37,436 nt of DNA from Prevotella sp. (GCA_024682415.1 JAIKZG010000022.1:1-37436); one strand, 5' to 3'. Shown: positions 1 to 8,174, counted from the first letter of the stretch. The notes: generated by a model from the letters alone, not told the origin. Translations and numbers: made by a program.

Positions 1-11
1 TAGTTATTCTT

Positions 12-43
12 GGGGAGATTTCGGTCTCCCTTTTTTCTTTTTT
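12..43 (+). terminator. Rho-independent terminator of a gene left of the window
   Basis: A GGGGAGA / TCTCCC stem with a short TTCGG-type loop is followed by two T runs (31-36 and 38-43). It probably ends a plus-strand transcript whose gene lies outside the window. Confidence 0.75.
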
Positions 44-509
44 ATGCATTGCTTGTTGAAATTCCAAGTTCATGCTATCATGGGGGCTGCTCGCCCCCAA
101 ACCCCTCGGTGTTTTCAGGTATTAAGTTTTCATACCACTACACCTTAGAAAATTGCACTTCTATTGTGAACTTGCAGTTTATATTTGCAGTTAGAATGTG
201 CGTAGCACCTTATGTTTTGGTGTAGCGTGCCTTATTGGTTGAAAAAATAGCATTAGCTATTATCTTGTTCTTACTAAAGAATCTGGAAAATTCAAACGCA
301 TATAGAACAAAGTATAGTTAGTTAATGTCTACGTATAGCGTAGGCGTTATTGTATCTATATATATGCAGGTATTCCAGAACCTTTTAGTAAATAGATATA
401 AAACGCCTACGTTTCGTTTATATATCTTTCACAAGTCATAATACTATGCTTCTATTTCTCCATCAACTTTATTTTGAAACAAATTATCATAAACTCAAGG
501 AGGATTAAT
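44..509. other. Gene-free leader region upstream of the fimbrillin-like gene
   Basis: No convincing gene is present; the short open frame at 10-225 starts inside a terminator and has no recognisable product. An imperfect inverted repeat pairs CGTAGGCGTT (339-348) with AACGCCTACG (402-411), and flanking TATCTA/TAGATA extends it. CTACG at 329-333 could instead pair with CGTAG at 339-343, so two folds exclude each other. A second small hairpin is AATAGC/GCTATT at about 244-259. A weak -7-like box TATCTTTC is at 423-430; no exact TAnnTTTG is seen, so the promoter is unresolved. Confidence 0.45.
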
Positions 510-1937
510 ATGAAGAAACAATTATCATTTATGGCGTTCATAGCGTTATTTGCTATGACTTTCGCTGCTTGCTCATCTTCTGATGATGCACAGAAAGAGC
601 AAGGCACTCAACTGAAACTTTCTGCCGGAATCACTGCGCAGAAAGAGCCTTATAATATCGGCGAATGGGGCACGGAAATACAAATAGGCGACGTTGAAGC
701 AGCTATTGCAAAAGAGTTTAAGATTGATACTGTTGCAACTCGCACTCCGTCTGACGACAGCGATTGGGCTGGAATGACCGACAGAAGCATTGCCGTAAAA
801 ATAGGCAACACAATTTATAAATATTCTGTAGATGCAAGCGGAAATCTAACAAGCAATACGCCCTATTACTTCACTACTACAAGTAATGTTGCTGTTTCGT
901 CTTGGTATCCATACACATCTACTGCGCTTAGTTCTTTCTCTGTGCAAAGTGACCAAACAAGTTACGCAAACAGAGAAAAGAGTGATTTGCTTTATGGCAC
1001 GACAACTGTAAATCAAGGTTCTGCTAACGTCATTTCTTATTCGCATAAAGTCGCTAAATTGATCGTTTCCGTGAAGGTAAATAATACGCAGCACATTGCA
1101 AACGGTACGATTTCTAAACTAACGATGTCTGGCATTAAACTTTCAGGAACAGTTTCAAATGGTACTTTAACAGCAAGCGGTAGCAATGGCACAATCACGC
1201 TTCACAATACAATTGCAAGCTCTACCTCGAATAACAATTCTACAGCAACTTACGAGGCTTATCTTATTCCTCAAACCACGACTTCTACATTTGTTGTTTC
1301 CGTTGGTGGAACAAATCTTTCAATTGCAGTTCCGAGCAAGACATTTGCTGCCGGCAAAATACAAACTCTTGAATTGATTTATAATGTAGCTGGCAGTGGC
1401 ACGGAAAATGGTCATGCTTGGGTTAGAGTAGGTACAGCAGTGAAATGGGCGGTAACGAATGTAGGCGCTAATAATGATTATAATTATGGAAATCATTATC
1501 AGTGGGGAGCTAAAGATGTGTATGCAAATACTTATCCTACAGATAATTATTATAAGGAATTAACGAATATCACCCCGACAAGTGGTTACGATATCGCTCG
1601 TAATTTATGGGGGTCAACGTGGAGATTGCCGACAATTACGGAATATAATGAACTTTATAATAAATGTACATGGACACGAACAACAAAAAGCGGTGTCAGA
1701 GGAATGCAGGGTACAAGCAAAATTAATGGAAATACTATCTTCATTCCTCAAGCTGGTTATCTTATAAATAATATTCATAGAGAAAAGGACGTAACATGTG
1801 AATATTGGACTTCTATTGCCAGTACTTCTAAAAATGATAAAGCTGGTTCTTTAAGATTCGAATCTGTCGAAAATTATTCATGTACGATAGACGGAACAAG
1901 ATGGCTTGGAAAGTCAGTGCGTCCTGTCTGTGATTAA
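510..1937 (+). CDS. Fimbrillin-like surface lipoprotein with a C-terminal FISUMP-type domain
   Basis: A 475-residue predicted surface lipoprotein. The start at 510 is chosen over 474 because AAGGAGG lies just upstream and because it gives a proper lipoprotein signal ending in FAACSSSDD, with Cys near residue 21. Residues about 110-310 look like the fimbrillin/Mfa-like family: the SHKVAKLIVSV strand, Ser/Thr-rich beta segments and the YEAYLIPQ motif. Residues about 318-475 look like the Fibrobacter succinogenes major paralogous (FISUMP) domain, a C-type-lectin-like fold: KWAVTNVGA, YQWG, WRLPT, YWTS and the terminal SVRPVCD. In Bacteroidales such fusions are thought to be tip or accessory subunits of fimbriae, or stand-alone adhesins. 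No other fimbrial gene is adjacent. The ligand is unknown. The gene stands alone, with hairpins on both sides. Confidence 0.8.
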   Translation: MKKQLSFMAFIALFAMTFAACSSSDDAQKEQGTQLKLSAGITAQKEPYNIGEWGTEIQIGDVEAAIAKEFKIDTVATRTPSDDSDWAGMTDRSIAVKIGNTIYKYSVDASGNLTSNTPYYFTTTSNVAVSSWYPYTSTALSSFSVQSDQTSYANREKSDLLYGTTTVNQGSANVISYSHKVAKLIVSVKVNNTQHIANGTISKLTMSGIKLSGTVSNGTLTASGSNGTITLHNTIASSTSNNNSTATYEAYLIPQTTTSTFVVSVGGTNLSIAVPSKTFAAGKIQTLELIYNVAGSGTENGHAWVRVGTAVKWAVTNVGANNDYNYGNHYQWGAKDVYANTYPTDNYYKELTNITPTSGYDIARNLWGSTWRLPTITEYNELYNKCTWTRTTKSGVRGMQGTSKINGNTIFIPQAGYLINNIHREKDVTCEYWTSIASTSKNDKAGSLRFESVENYSCTIDGTRWLGKSVRPVCD

Positions 1938-2000
1938 TCTGTGGAAATCTCTTGCAGTTGCATAAACAGATAAAATCTGTGTTCATCTGTGCCATCTGTG
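1937..2000. repeat. Four copies of the heptamer ATCTGTG after the stop codon
   Basis: ATCTGTG occurs at 1937-1943, 1975-1981, 1985-1991 and 1994-2000; the last three are spaced 9-10 bases apart, about one helical turn. Function unknown. Confidence 0.6.
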
Positions 2001-2048
2001 AGAGATAAAGAAATATTTCATAGCTTCATAAAGCTAAGTTTATAGCCA

Positions 2049-2086
2049 GCGGTGCGCAGTTCGTGAGAGTTGTGCATCGCTTTTAT
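2049..2086 (+). repeat. Dispersed hairpin element, copy 1 (terminator-like)
   Basis: A 9-bp stem (GCGGTGCGC / GTGCATCGC, two G-U wobbles) with a 14-base loop, followed by TTTTAT. It matches 34 of 38 bases of the element at 19545-19582. It may terminate the fimbrillin-like gene or be a REP-like element. Confidence 0.7.
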
Positions 2087-2107
2087 ATTGTAAGTGATTT
2101 CATAAAG

Positions 2108-2147
2108 AAAACGCTGTTTCAATATTGGTTATTGAAGCAGCGTTTTT
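2108..2147. terminator. Bidirectional terminator between convergent genes
   Basis: A 17-bp stem with one wobble pairs 2108-2124 with 2130-2146 around a 5-base loop. It is A-rich on the left and T-rich on the right, so it can end both the plus-strand lipoprotein transcript and the minus-strand acetyltransferase transcript. Confidence 0.85.
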
Positions 2148-2179
2148 ATTAACTATTTAATGCGTTTAAAAAACATTAT

Positions 2180-2743
2180 TTAAATGTCTTTTATCTTCTT
2201 TGCCGGAATGCCGCCGACAACGGTGCGTGGAGCAACGTCTTTCGTAACTACGGCTCCTGCCGCAACGATTGCTCCTTCGCCGATGGTGACGCCTTGAAGG
2301 ATAGTAACGTTGGCACCAAGCCATACTTTATCCTCGATATGTATTGGCTTGAAAGTCATGTCGCCACGGTTGTCGGGGTCAGGATTGTGATTAATGGTGC
2401 AGAGCGTAGCATTATGTCCGATAAGGCAGTCGTTGCCAATGAATATGCCGCCTTGGTCTTGAAACTTGCAGCCCATATTGATAAAGGTGCGTTCGCCAAT
2501 CCATGTGTTCTTTCCGCAGTCTGTGTAGAAGGGAGGGAACAGGCCGATGCTTTCCGGAATGTCATGCCCCCAAAGCTCTGCAAGGAGTTGGCGAAGTTCC
2601 TCAGGCTCGTGATATTTGCCATTTATCTCTGCCGTAATCCTCAATGCCTCCTGCGACAGCTCGTGCATGAGCAAATGCGCTTCCGAACCATTCTCTATAG
2701 GAAGGCCTTCGGCAATATGTTTTCTAAATTGTTCTATAGTCAT
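2180..2743 (-). CDS. Sugar O-acetyltransferase, left-handed beta-helix (maltose/galactoside acetyltransferase type)
   Basis: A 187-residue cytoplasmic enzyme that transfers acetyl from acetyl-CoA to a sugar hydroxyl. An N-terminal helical part (residues 1-60) resembles the Mac domain of maltose acetyltransferases. Residues about 75-185 carry the hexapeptide repeats of a left-handed beta-helix (IGNDCLIGHNA, VWLGANVTIL, TIGEGAIVAAGAVVTKDV), ending in the usual VGGIPAKKIK. The probable catalytic His is H119 in INHNPDP. Length is typical of the MAT/GAT/NodL group. It lies 18 bases after the reductase at 2762-3298 and is probably co-transcribed with it. The exact sugar acceptor cannot be told from sequence. 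Confidence 0.9.
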   Translation of the reverse strand: MTIEQFRKHIAEGLPIENGSEAHLLMHELSQEALRITAEINGKYHEPEELRQLLAELWGHDIPESIGLFPPFYTDCGKNTWIGERTFINMGCKFQDQGGIFIGNDCLIGHNATLCTINHNPDPDNRGDMTFKPIHIEDKVWLGANVTILQGVTIGEGAIVAAGAVVTKDVAPRTVVGGIPAKKIKDI

Positions 2744-2761
2744 TCTCTTTTGTTTTATGCG

Positions 2762-3298
2762 CTATACTTTCTTTCCCATTTCGTAGGCTTCGGCAAGCGC
2801 TTTGTGATTTTTGATGTCGCCTTTCATGGTGACACCGCCTGCAAAGACATAGCCTTTAAACTGCGCTTTTTCAAAACAGTCGGCCCAGCCTTGTGCCACT
2901 TTCACAGCTCCTTCCACGGTGTGAGCTTCGTCCTCGGCTGCGCTGGCGAGAAGATAAATATCGCGGAATTTGTAATCTGTGGTGTAGAGAGAGTTAGCGC
3001 GATCAATCATCGTCTTCATTTGTCCGCTTACGCTGTAGTAATACACAGGCGTAGCCCAAACGACGACATCGGCATGGAGTATCTGCTCGCATATCGCGTT
3101 GGCGTCATCTTTGATGACACACTGCTTGGTAACTTGGCACGCAAAACATCCTTTGCAAAAACTAATATTTTTGCCGATAAGGCTTACATATTCTACTTCG
3201 TTGCCTGCCTCTTTAGCTCCACGCATGAATTCTTGTGCCAGCATGTCGGAGTTGCCGTCTTTGCGTGGACTTGTGCTGATAATTAATACTTTCTTCAT
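2762..3298 (-). CDS. Flavodoxin-fold NAD(P)H/FMN reductase with an iron-sulfur-flavoprotein-type Cys motif
   Basis: A 178-residue flavodoxin-fold protein. The N-terminal ISTSPRKDGNSD is the FMN phosphate-binding loop of the NADPH-dependent FMN reductase family, and ATPVYYYSVSGQMK is the second flavin loop. Cysteines C48, C51, C54 and C60 form a CX2CX2CX5C pattern. This matches the motif binding a 4Fe-4S cluster in archaeal-type iron-sulfur flavoproteins, so the protein may carry both FMN and a cluster; cluster binding is inferred. The electron partner is unknown. It is the first gene of a two-gene unit with the acetyltransferase. A strong terminator at 3331-3364 separates it from the glycosidase locus. 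I see no clear promoter in the 107-base gap. Confidence 0.82.
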   Translation of the reverse strand: MKKVLIISTSPRKDGNSDMLAQEFMRGAKEAGNEVEYVSLIGKNISFCKGCFACQVTKQCVIKDDANAICEQILHADVVVWATPVYYYSVSGQMKTMIDRANSLYTTDYKFRDIYLLASAAEDEAHTVEGAVKVAQGWADCFEKAQFKGYVFAGGVTMKGDIKNHKALAEAYEMGKKV

Positions 3299-3330
3299 AA
3301 TTCAGTTTTTTGTATTGTTTTTTAGGGTAA

Positions 3331-3364
3331 AAGCCCCGAAGACTTGTTTTTCATCTTCGAGGCT
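3331..3364 (-). terminator. Terminator of the GH28/GH105/six-hairpin gene
   Basis: Reading the minus strand, AGCCTCGAAGA pairs with TCTTCGGGGCT around a short loop and is followed by TTT. It lies about 40 bases after the stop at 3406. Confidence 0.7.
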
Positions 3365-3405
3365 GTATTATAATTTAGATATGATAGGCATTTTGCCTGA
3401 TGTTA

Positions 3406-5385
3406 TTATTGCATCTTCTGCAAACCTTCCCAACGCACATTCCATTTGCCGTCTTTGGGCCAGCCTGGATTTACGGTTGTTGTGCCGTCCCAGCCGGCGC
3501 TCATCATTGATACGGCGATGAGCAATGATGCGTTGCCAGGCAGATAGATGCGCAAGCGGTCGTCTTGATAGTTGTGACCATTCACAAGATAGGTGTTCTT
3601 CTGTGTGCCGACAAGAAGATTGTTGATAGCGTCTTCCGCTCTGCCAAGGCGAGCTGCCGTCATTGCCATCATTCCATAGTCCCATCCCCATGTGGTAAGC
3701 CAGTTCCAATGCTTCATCACCCAGTCGTAGGTCTTGTTCATTTGCTCTGCATTCCAGAATGGCTGCTTTGGCAAAAGTCCGCACGCTCCGAGAACGGCAG
3801 GGTGGTCGCTTCTTTGCTTCAAAAGCCAAGTGCTGTCTACTTTTACGTTGGCTTCGCCTGCTGAATATATCTGAGTGTCGTCGGAAAGTCCTAAGTCTTT
3901 GAATGTAGGAAGACTTTGGGGCAGACCATTGATAACTTCGTCCCAATGTTTGTTGCGAGCTTTGCCAATACGAGTGCGCCATTTCTGAGCTACCTCAAGT
4001 CCGTAGCGCCAATAAGCCAGCTCAAAAGGCTGATTTAGGCTCATGTCTTTGCTCATACTCTCCTGCATGGCTGTGCATCCTTTCAGCACATATTCATTTC
4101 GAGAAGAATCAAAATGAGCGAAATCTGCCATAAACTCAGCAGTGGCTTCTACATTAGCGGCATATTTCTGAAGGGCTTCTTTTGATGTGCCGTGGGAAGC
4201 GATGCTGTCGGCACGGAACACTTCTTCTGCCATGTAAATGTAGTGTGGCTGCTGCCAGATTAGGAATGAGCCTACATTTGATGGTGACTCTCCAAACCAT
4301 GGGTCGGTCATCTTCATCCAGCGCAATCCTTTGAAATTTTGACGTTTCGCGATCTCAAAAGATTTGTCGGCAGCGGTGTTATACCAATCGAGCATTCTCT
4401 TGAATTCCTTGGTATGACCATAGAGAGCGTAAGGCATCATGTGCCACCAAGCCATTTCTAAGTGTGGACGTCCAAACCATGTGTTGTATGTAAGTCCTGA
4501 TTCCTGTGGAGGCATGCTGCCACAAGTCTGAATGGCGGTGAGATATTGAGAGAGCACTACTCGACGCTCAATTTCTTTCGCGCGTGGGTCGGTGCATTGG
4601 CTGAAGTCTACTGCTGCACCTTCGTCCCAATATTTGCTCCATTTCTTTTTATTGGTGCGCATATCTGCCTTATAGACATAGTCCTCGTCTTTTGGCATGT
4701 CGGCAGAGTAAGCTACGCGGAAGCAAAGCTGGGCTTGCTCTGGAATAATCGCGAAGTGATGGTTGGCTTCTTTCTCGATGTGAGCGTAGCCGTCCCAATC
4801 TACTTTTACATAATATGTAGAGGCATCAATCGTGCGCTTCAAAACAGCGAATGATTGACCTTGCTTTACCAGTTCGGTTTTGTGAAGTTCGGGCTTTGTC
4901 CAGTCTTGTCCGTCGTCAGAATGTTTACCACTTGGATACGCAAACTTCAAAGACACTCTTGCCTTTCCCTCAGAGAGTAGGAGAGAGGTGACTTCTGCTT
5001 CTATAGCATCCTTGTCTTGCGCTGCGAATGTAGTTACATTCACGCTATGATTAAGAACGTTGTATTGGCTGAAGATTGTTCCTTGTGATAAATCTAAGTA
5101 TTGATGGATATTGCTTATGCTGTCAAGAGGCATTAGATTTTTGCCGTCTGTGAATTCCAAACCTACAAGACCAAGATTCAAGCGGTGAGGATTTGTGCGG
5201 AAATAATTTGTCGCTGCTACATTGCGTTCGTCAGCGCGTCCGGCTTTATATTCCACAGCGTAAACCTCTTCATGACCATGACCGAAGTCGAAACTTTTTA
5301 GGGTCTCGGCTTCGGTGAGGTTTAATTTATTAGGATAAGAGTGCCACCCCCAGTCGGACATTGTCGAAAGGGGCACTCCACTTAA
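3406..5385 (-). CDS. Six-hairpin glycosidase-like module, -1 frame continuation of the gene at 5382-8066
   Basis: This frame encodes about 659 residues of an (alpha/alpha)6-barrel glycosidase-like protein. Supporting motifs, numbered from the GTG at 5376, are SDWGWHSYPN (7-16), NYFRTNPHRLNLGLVG (57-72), FGRPHLEMAWWHMMPYALYG (301-320) and FELAYWRYGLE. These resemble GH65/GH95-like six-hairpin enzymes of Bacteroidetes; E307 in HLEM is a plausible active-site residue. I cannot assign a precise GH family or substrate. There is no signal peptide and no sound start codon of its own. The first strands of this domain (SVGNGMFAATVDATGLQSYPDFF) are encoded at the end of the upstream frame. The module is therefore the C-terminal third of one protein of about 1553 residues, reached by a -1 shift at the T8 run, or restored by one missing T if the base call is wrong. 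Confidence 0.8.
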   Translation of the reverse strand, partial: LSGVPLSTMSDWGWHSYPNKLNLTEAETLKSFDFGHGHEEVYAVEYKAGRADERNVAATNYFRTNPHRLNLGLVGLEFTDGKNLMPLDSISNIHQYLDLSQGTIFSQYNVLNHSVNVTTFAAQDKDAIEAEVTSLLLSEGKARVSLKFAYPSGKHSDDGQDWTKPELHKTELVKQGQSFAVLKRTIDASTYYVKVDWDGYAHIEKEANHHFAIIPEQAQLCFRVAYSADMPKDEDYVYKADMRTNKKKWSKYWDEGAAVDFSQCTDPRAKEIERRVVLSQYLTAIQTCGSMPPQESGLTYNTWFGRPHLEMAWWHMMPYALYGHTKEFKRMLDWYNTAADKSFEIAKRQNFKGLRWMKMTDPWFGESPSNVGSFLIWQQPHYIYMAEEVFRADSIASHGTSKEALQKYAANVEATAEFMADFAHFDSSRNEYVLKGCTAMQESMSKDMSLNQPFELAYWRYGLEVAQKWRTRIGKARNKHWDEVINGLPQSLPTFKDLGLSDDTQIYSAGEANVKVDSTWLLKQRSDHPAVLGACGLLPKQPFWNAEQMNKTYDWVMKHWNWLTTWGWDYGMMAMTAARLGRAEDAINNLLVGTQKNTYLVNGHNYQDDRLRIYLPGNASLLIAVSMMSAGWDGTTTVNPGWPKDGKWNVRWEGLQKMQ

Positions 5386-5391
5386 AAAAAA
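5339..5391 (-). promoter_or_regulatory. Candidate -1 programmed ribosomal frameshift signal
   Basis: On the minus strand the zero frame reads GAT TTT TTT TAA. The heptamer T_TTT_TTT (5391-5385) is in the correct phase, with a UAA stop immediately after. A 6-base spacer (5384-5379) leads to a stem of GAGTGCC (5378-5372) with GGCACTC (5345-5339), extended by CC/GG past one bulge. A -1 slip gives PDFF-LSG-VPLSTM, colinear with the domain in the next frame. Polymerase slippage or a sequencing error at the run would give the same protein. Confidence 0.6.
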
Positions 5392-8066
5392 TCAGGATAG
5401 CTCTGCAAGCCTGTTGCGTCTACAGTTGCGGCAAACATACCGTTGCCGACAGAAAGAGATGAAAGAGAATTGAATGATTCTACAACAGGATTGTTGCGAG
5501 AAAGCAAGGCCTTGCGATTGATAGGCAAGCCTAATTTCTCCATTTCAAGAGATGCCCAGATGAAAGGACCTACGCCTTTTGCGTCGTTATCTCTGATAGG
5601 CTCTGAAATGTAGTATTCAAAAGAACCGTCGCGGCGTGGGTTGCTTTCAGGACCAAGGCCTGAAACTGATACGCATTTCGTGAGAGAAATTGTGCTGTCG
5701 GCATTTACCTTGATGAAATTCTTGATAATGCCATTGTATGCCTTGATACCAGCCTGCTTCATGCTCTCGTCGAGATTGCCTAAGCGTGCTCCCTTGAGCA
5801 AAGCATAAGCAAACATTGATGAGCATGTAGCCTCAAAGTAATTGCCTTTGCGGTTAGGCACATCCATTACGTCGTACCACAGACCAGTCTTCTTGTCTTG
5901 ATATTTAACGGTTGCTTTAGCAACTTTCTGCAACAAATCTACAAGTTCGCCACGGCGTGCGTAGTTTTCTGGCAAAACATCGAGCACTTCGGTGATGGCC
6001 ATAATGAACCAGCCCTGAGCACGTCCCCATGTGTGTGCGCTCTGACCTGTAGTCTTGTCTGCCCAGAAGAGTGAGTGGCTTTCGTCCCAAGCATGACGCC
6101 AAAGACCTGTCTTTGCGTCGAATGTCTTTTCAGCGGTGCTGAGGATTTGGTCTACAGCGTCGTCGTATACTTTGTTTACCTTCTTTTGATTCTTCAAAAG
6201 TTCAGGAGCACTCATGGTGTAGAATGGCTGTCCCATGTAGATACCATCGAGCCATACCTGGTCGTGATAAATCTGCTTGTGGAACCACACACCTTGATTT
6301 GTTCTTGGCTGATTCTGCAACTGCTTAAACAATGTCTTGATTGCCTTTGCGTTGCCCTCGCGTGGTAACTCTTGGTTAATGCGATAAATGAATCGGCCTG
6401 TGCGGATGTTGTCGAGATTATAGTCCTTGATGTTGTAGCCAGTGATATTTCCCTTCTTGTCGATCATCTTTTCAGGATATTCAGCAAGATAAGAGAGGAT
6501 AGCCTTGTCGCCGTAAGCTTTGTATGTGTCGTACATTGCTTCCAACTCAATGCCCATCACATAGCTCCACTTTGGCTTCTTAGAGAAATCAAGAAGATAA
6601 GGATGGTTTACGCGCTTCATTTCTGAAGCTGTCATCCACTGGCTGTAATTCTTATAAGGAGCGTTTACAAGCTGCAAAGAACCGTTAAGATAGTAATTAT
6701 CAAAGAAAATGTCCTTTACCTTGCCTGTAAGATAATTGCTGTTGGTCGTTACTCCGTCGAAACGGCAGTCTTTAACCTTGATGTTGTATATGTTTGTTGA
6801 ATTCTTCAATCCTACAAAATATACGCCATATTCGCTCTTCTTACATGTAACGTTCTCCAAATATACGTTCTTTACAGTTGGATTGTAAAGACGTGGAGAA
6901 GGCTCGTTTGGCTCATAGTCGAGGTTGATTTTCAAAACGGCTTCTTTACATTCACCGCATTCTACGTTTCTTACGAATACGTTTTCTGTAACACCGCCAC
7001 GGCATGGATTTGTCTTGATACGTATTACGCGCTCAAGGTTAGGAGAGTCCATCTTGCAGTTTTCTACAAACACGTTTTTGCAGCCACCGCTGATCTCGCT
7101 TCCTATAACGACACCGCCATGACCGTCTGCCATCTCGCAGTTTCTCACGATGATGTTCTGGCTTGGAGTGCCGTCTATCATTCCGTCGTTGTTACGTCCG
7201 CTCTTGATAGCGATACAGTCGTCACCAGTGTGGAAGTAGCAACCTTCGATAAGCACGCCGTCGCAGGCTTCAGGGTCGCAGCCGTCACCGTTAGGACCAT
7301 CGTTGTAAATGTGAACGTCCTTCACCGTGATGTTTTTGCTCTTCAATGGATGAAGCACCCAGAAAGGAGAGCGCAGCAATGTAACGTCTTCGATAAGTAT
7401 GTTTTCGCAGTTATTGAAGTTTACGAGCTGTGGACGAAGATAATTGCCATCGCCTGCAACACGCTTCTCGATAGGCATTTTGTCGTCGTTCCATTTCTGT
7501 AGCTTTGGACGACCTGTCGTGCGCTGGCTTGGCATTCCAGGCTTGCAGCCGAAACGCTGTGCGCCATTCCACTTCCACCATGTGTCGTTAGTGCCGTTGC
7601 CATCAATCGTACCCTTTCCTGTAAGAGCGATGTTCTTGCATCCATAGGCGTAGATTAATGGTGAATAGTTGATGCAGTCCATACCTTCCCAACGGGTCTT
7701 TACCATTGGATAGAGCTTTGGCTCAAATGCGAAAAGCAAAGTAGCGCCTTTTTCTACTACAAGGTTTACGTTGCTCTTCAAGCGGATTGCGCCAGTGTTC
7801 CACACACCGGCAGGAACGATAACTTTACCACCTCCGGCTTTAGAGCAAGCTGTGATGGCCTTGTTTATGGCACGCTGGTTGATTGCCGCTGAAGCAGAAA
7901 CCTTTGCGCCATACTTTGTAATGAGGAACTCGCGGTTGGCAAACGTTGGGGCTTTAATATTTTGCTCCACCTGCTTGTACTGCGTGTCCCAGACTCCGGC
8001 TCTTGTCGCTAATGGCGAGAGTAAGAGCAATGTCATTACAGACATGAGTAGTTTTGTAATTTTCAT
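5382..8066 (-). CDS. Secreted polygalacturonase (GH28) fused to unsaturated rhamnogalacturonyl hydrolase (GH105)
   Basis: An 894-residue zero-frame product for pectin breakdown. The signal peptide is residues 1-23 (cut after TRA). GH28 parallel beta-helix: about 45-460, with NGDGCDPE (259-266), GDDCIAIKSG (281-290), DGHGG (314-318) and RIK (349-351) standing for the conserved NTD, DD, GHG and RIK catalytic and substrate residues. GH105 (alpha/alpha)6 barrel: about 500-850, with HDQVWLDGIYMGQ (601-613, D607 the likely acid/base), HTWGRAQGW (678-686) and NYFEATCSSMFAYAL. GH28 cleaves galacturonan or rhamnogalacturonan chains; GH105 removes unsaturated uronate from lyase products. The last 35 residues are the start of a third glycosidase domain whose remainder is in the -1 frame at 3406-5385. 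No SusC/SusD pair is adjacent, so this is not a complete utilisation locus. Confidence 0.93.
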   Translation of the reverse strand: MKITKLLMSVMTLLLLSPLATRAGVWDTQYKQVEQNIKAPTFANREFLITKYGAKVSASAAINQRAINKAITACSKAGGGKVIVPAGVWNTGAIRLKSNVNLVVEKGATLLFAFEPKLYPMVKTRWEGMDCINYSPLIYAYGCKNIALTGKGTIDGNGTNDTWWKWNGAQRFGCKPGMPSQRTTGRPKLQKWNDDKMPIEKRVAGDGNYLRPQLVNFNNCENILIEDVTLLRSPFWVLHPLKSKNITVKDVHIYNDGPNGDGCDPEACDGVLIEGCYFHTGDDCIAIKSGRNNDGMIDGTPSQNIIVRNCEMADGHGGVVIGSEISGGCKNVFVENCKMDSPNLERVIRIKTNPCRGGVTENVFVRNVECGECKEAVLKINLDYEPNEPSPRLYNPTVKNVYLENVTCKKSEYGVYFVGLKNSTNIYNIKVKDCRFDGVTTNSNYLTGKVKDIFFDNYYLNGSLQLVNAPYKNYSQWMTASEMKRVNHPYLLDFSKKPKWSYVMGIELEAMYDTYKAYGDKAILSYLAEYPEKMIDKKGNITGYNIKDYNLDNIRTGRFIYRINQELPREGNAKAIKTLFKQLQNQPRTNQGVWFHKQIYHDQVWLDGIYMGQPFYTMSAPELLKNQKKVNKVYDDAVDQILSTAEKTFDAKTGLWRHAWDESHSLFWADKTTGQSAHTWGRAQGWFIMAITEVLDVLPENYARRGELVDLLQKVAKATVKYQDKKTGLWYDVMDVPNRKGNYFEATCSSMFAYALLKGARLGNLDESMKQAGIKAYNGIIKNFIKVNADSTISLTKCVSVSGLGPESNPRRDGSFEYYISEPIRDNDAKGVGPFIWASLEMEKLGLPINRKALLSRNNPVVESFNSLSSLSVGNGMFAATVDATGLQSYPDFF

Positions 8067-8118
8067 TATGGTTGATAGGTTTAATATAAAAATATTAATA
8101 ATAATCGAAAGAACGCTA

Positions 8119-8126
8119 CAAAATTA
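8119..8126 (-). promoter_or_regulatory. Weak -7 box for the GH28/GH105 gene
   Basis: TAATTTTG on the minus strand (CAAAATTA on plus) lies about 53 bases before the start at 8066. I see no TTTG at the -33 distance, so this is tentative. Confidence 0.4.
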
Positions 8127-8174
8127 CTAAAAAAAAATCACTTTTTATTGTGAATGTATTTAATTATATGCCAT

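Noticed and set aside
10..225. Open frame of 71 codons at the left edge
   Set aside because: It begins inside a terminator, has no plausible ribosome site, and its product shows no recognisable pattern.
331..418. Invertible promoter flanked by inverted repeats
   Set aside because: The arms are imperfect and the enclosed stretch (about 50 bases) is too short and lacks a promoter; a hairpin is the simpler reading.
510..2180. Diversity-generating retroelement target
   Set aside because: No reverse transcriptase and no template copy of the C-terminal coding end is found in the window; kept only as a question for the whole genome.
2294..3286. 330-codon plus-strand frame antisense to the acetyltransferase and reductase genes
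   Set aside because: It overlaps two well-supported minus-strand genes and shows no domain pattern; it is a shadow frame.
5374..5376. GTG as an independent start for the six-hairpin module
   Set aside because: It would cut off the first strands of the domain and leave no signal peptide; the preceding frame encodes the missing start in line.
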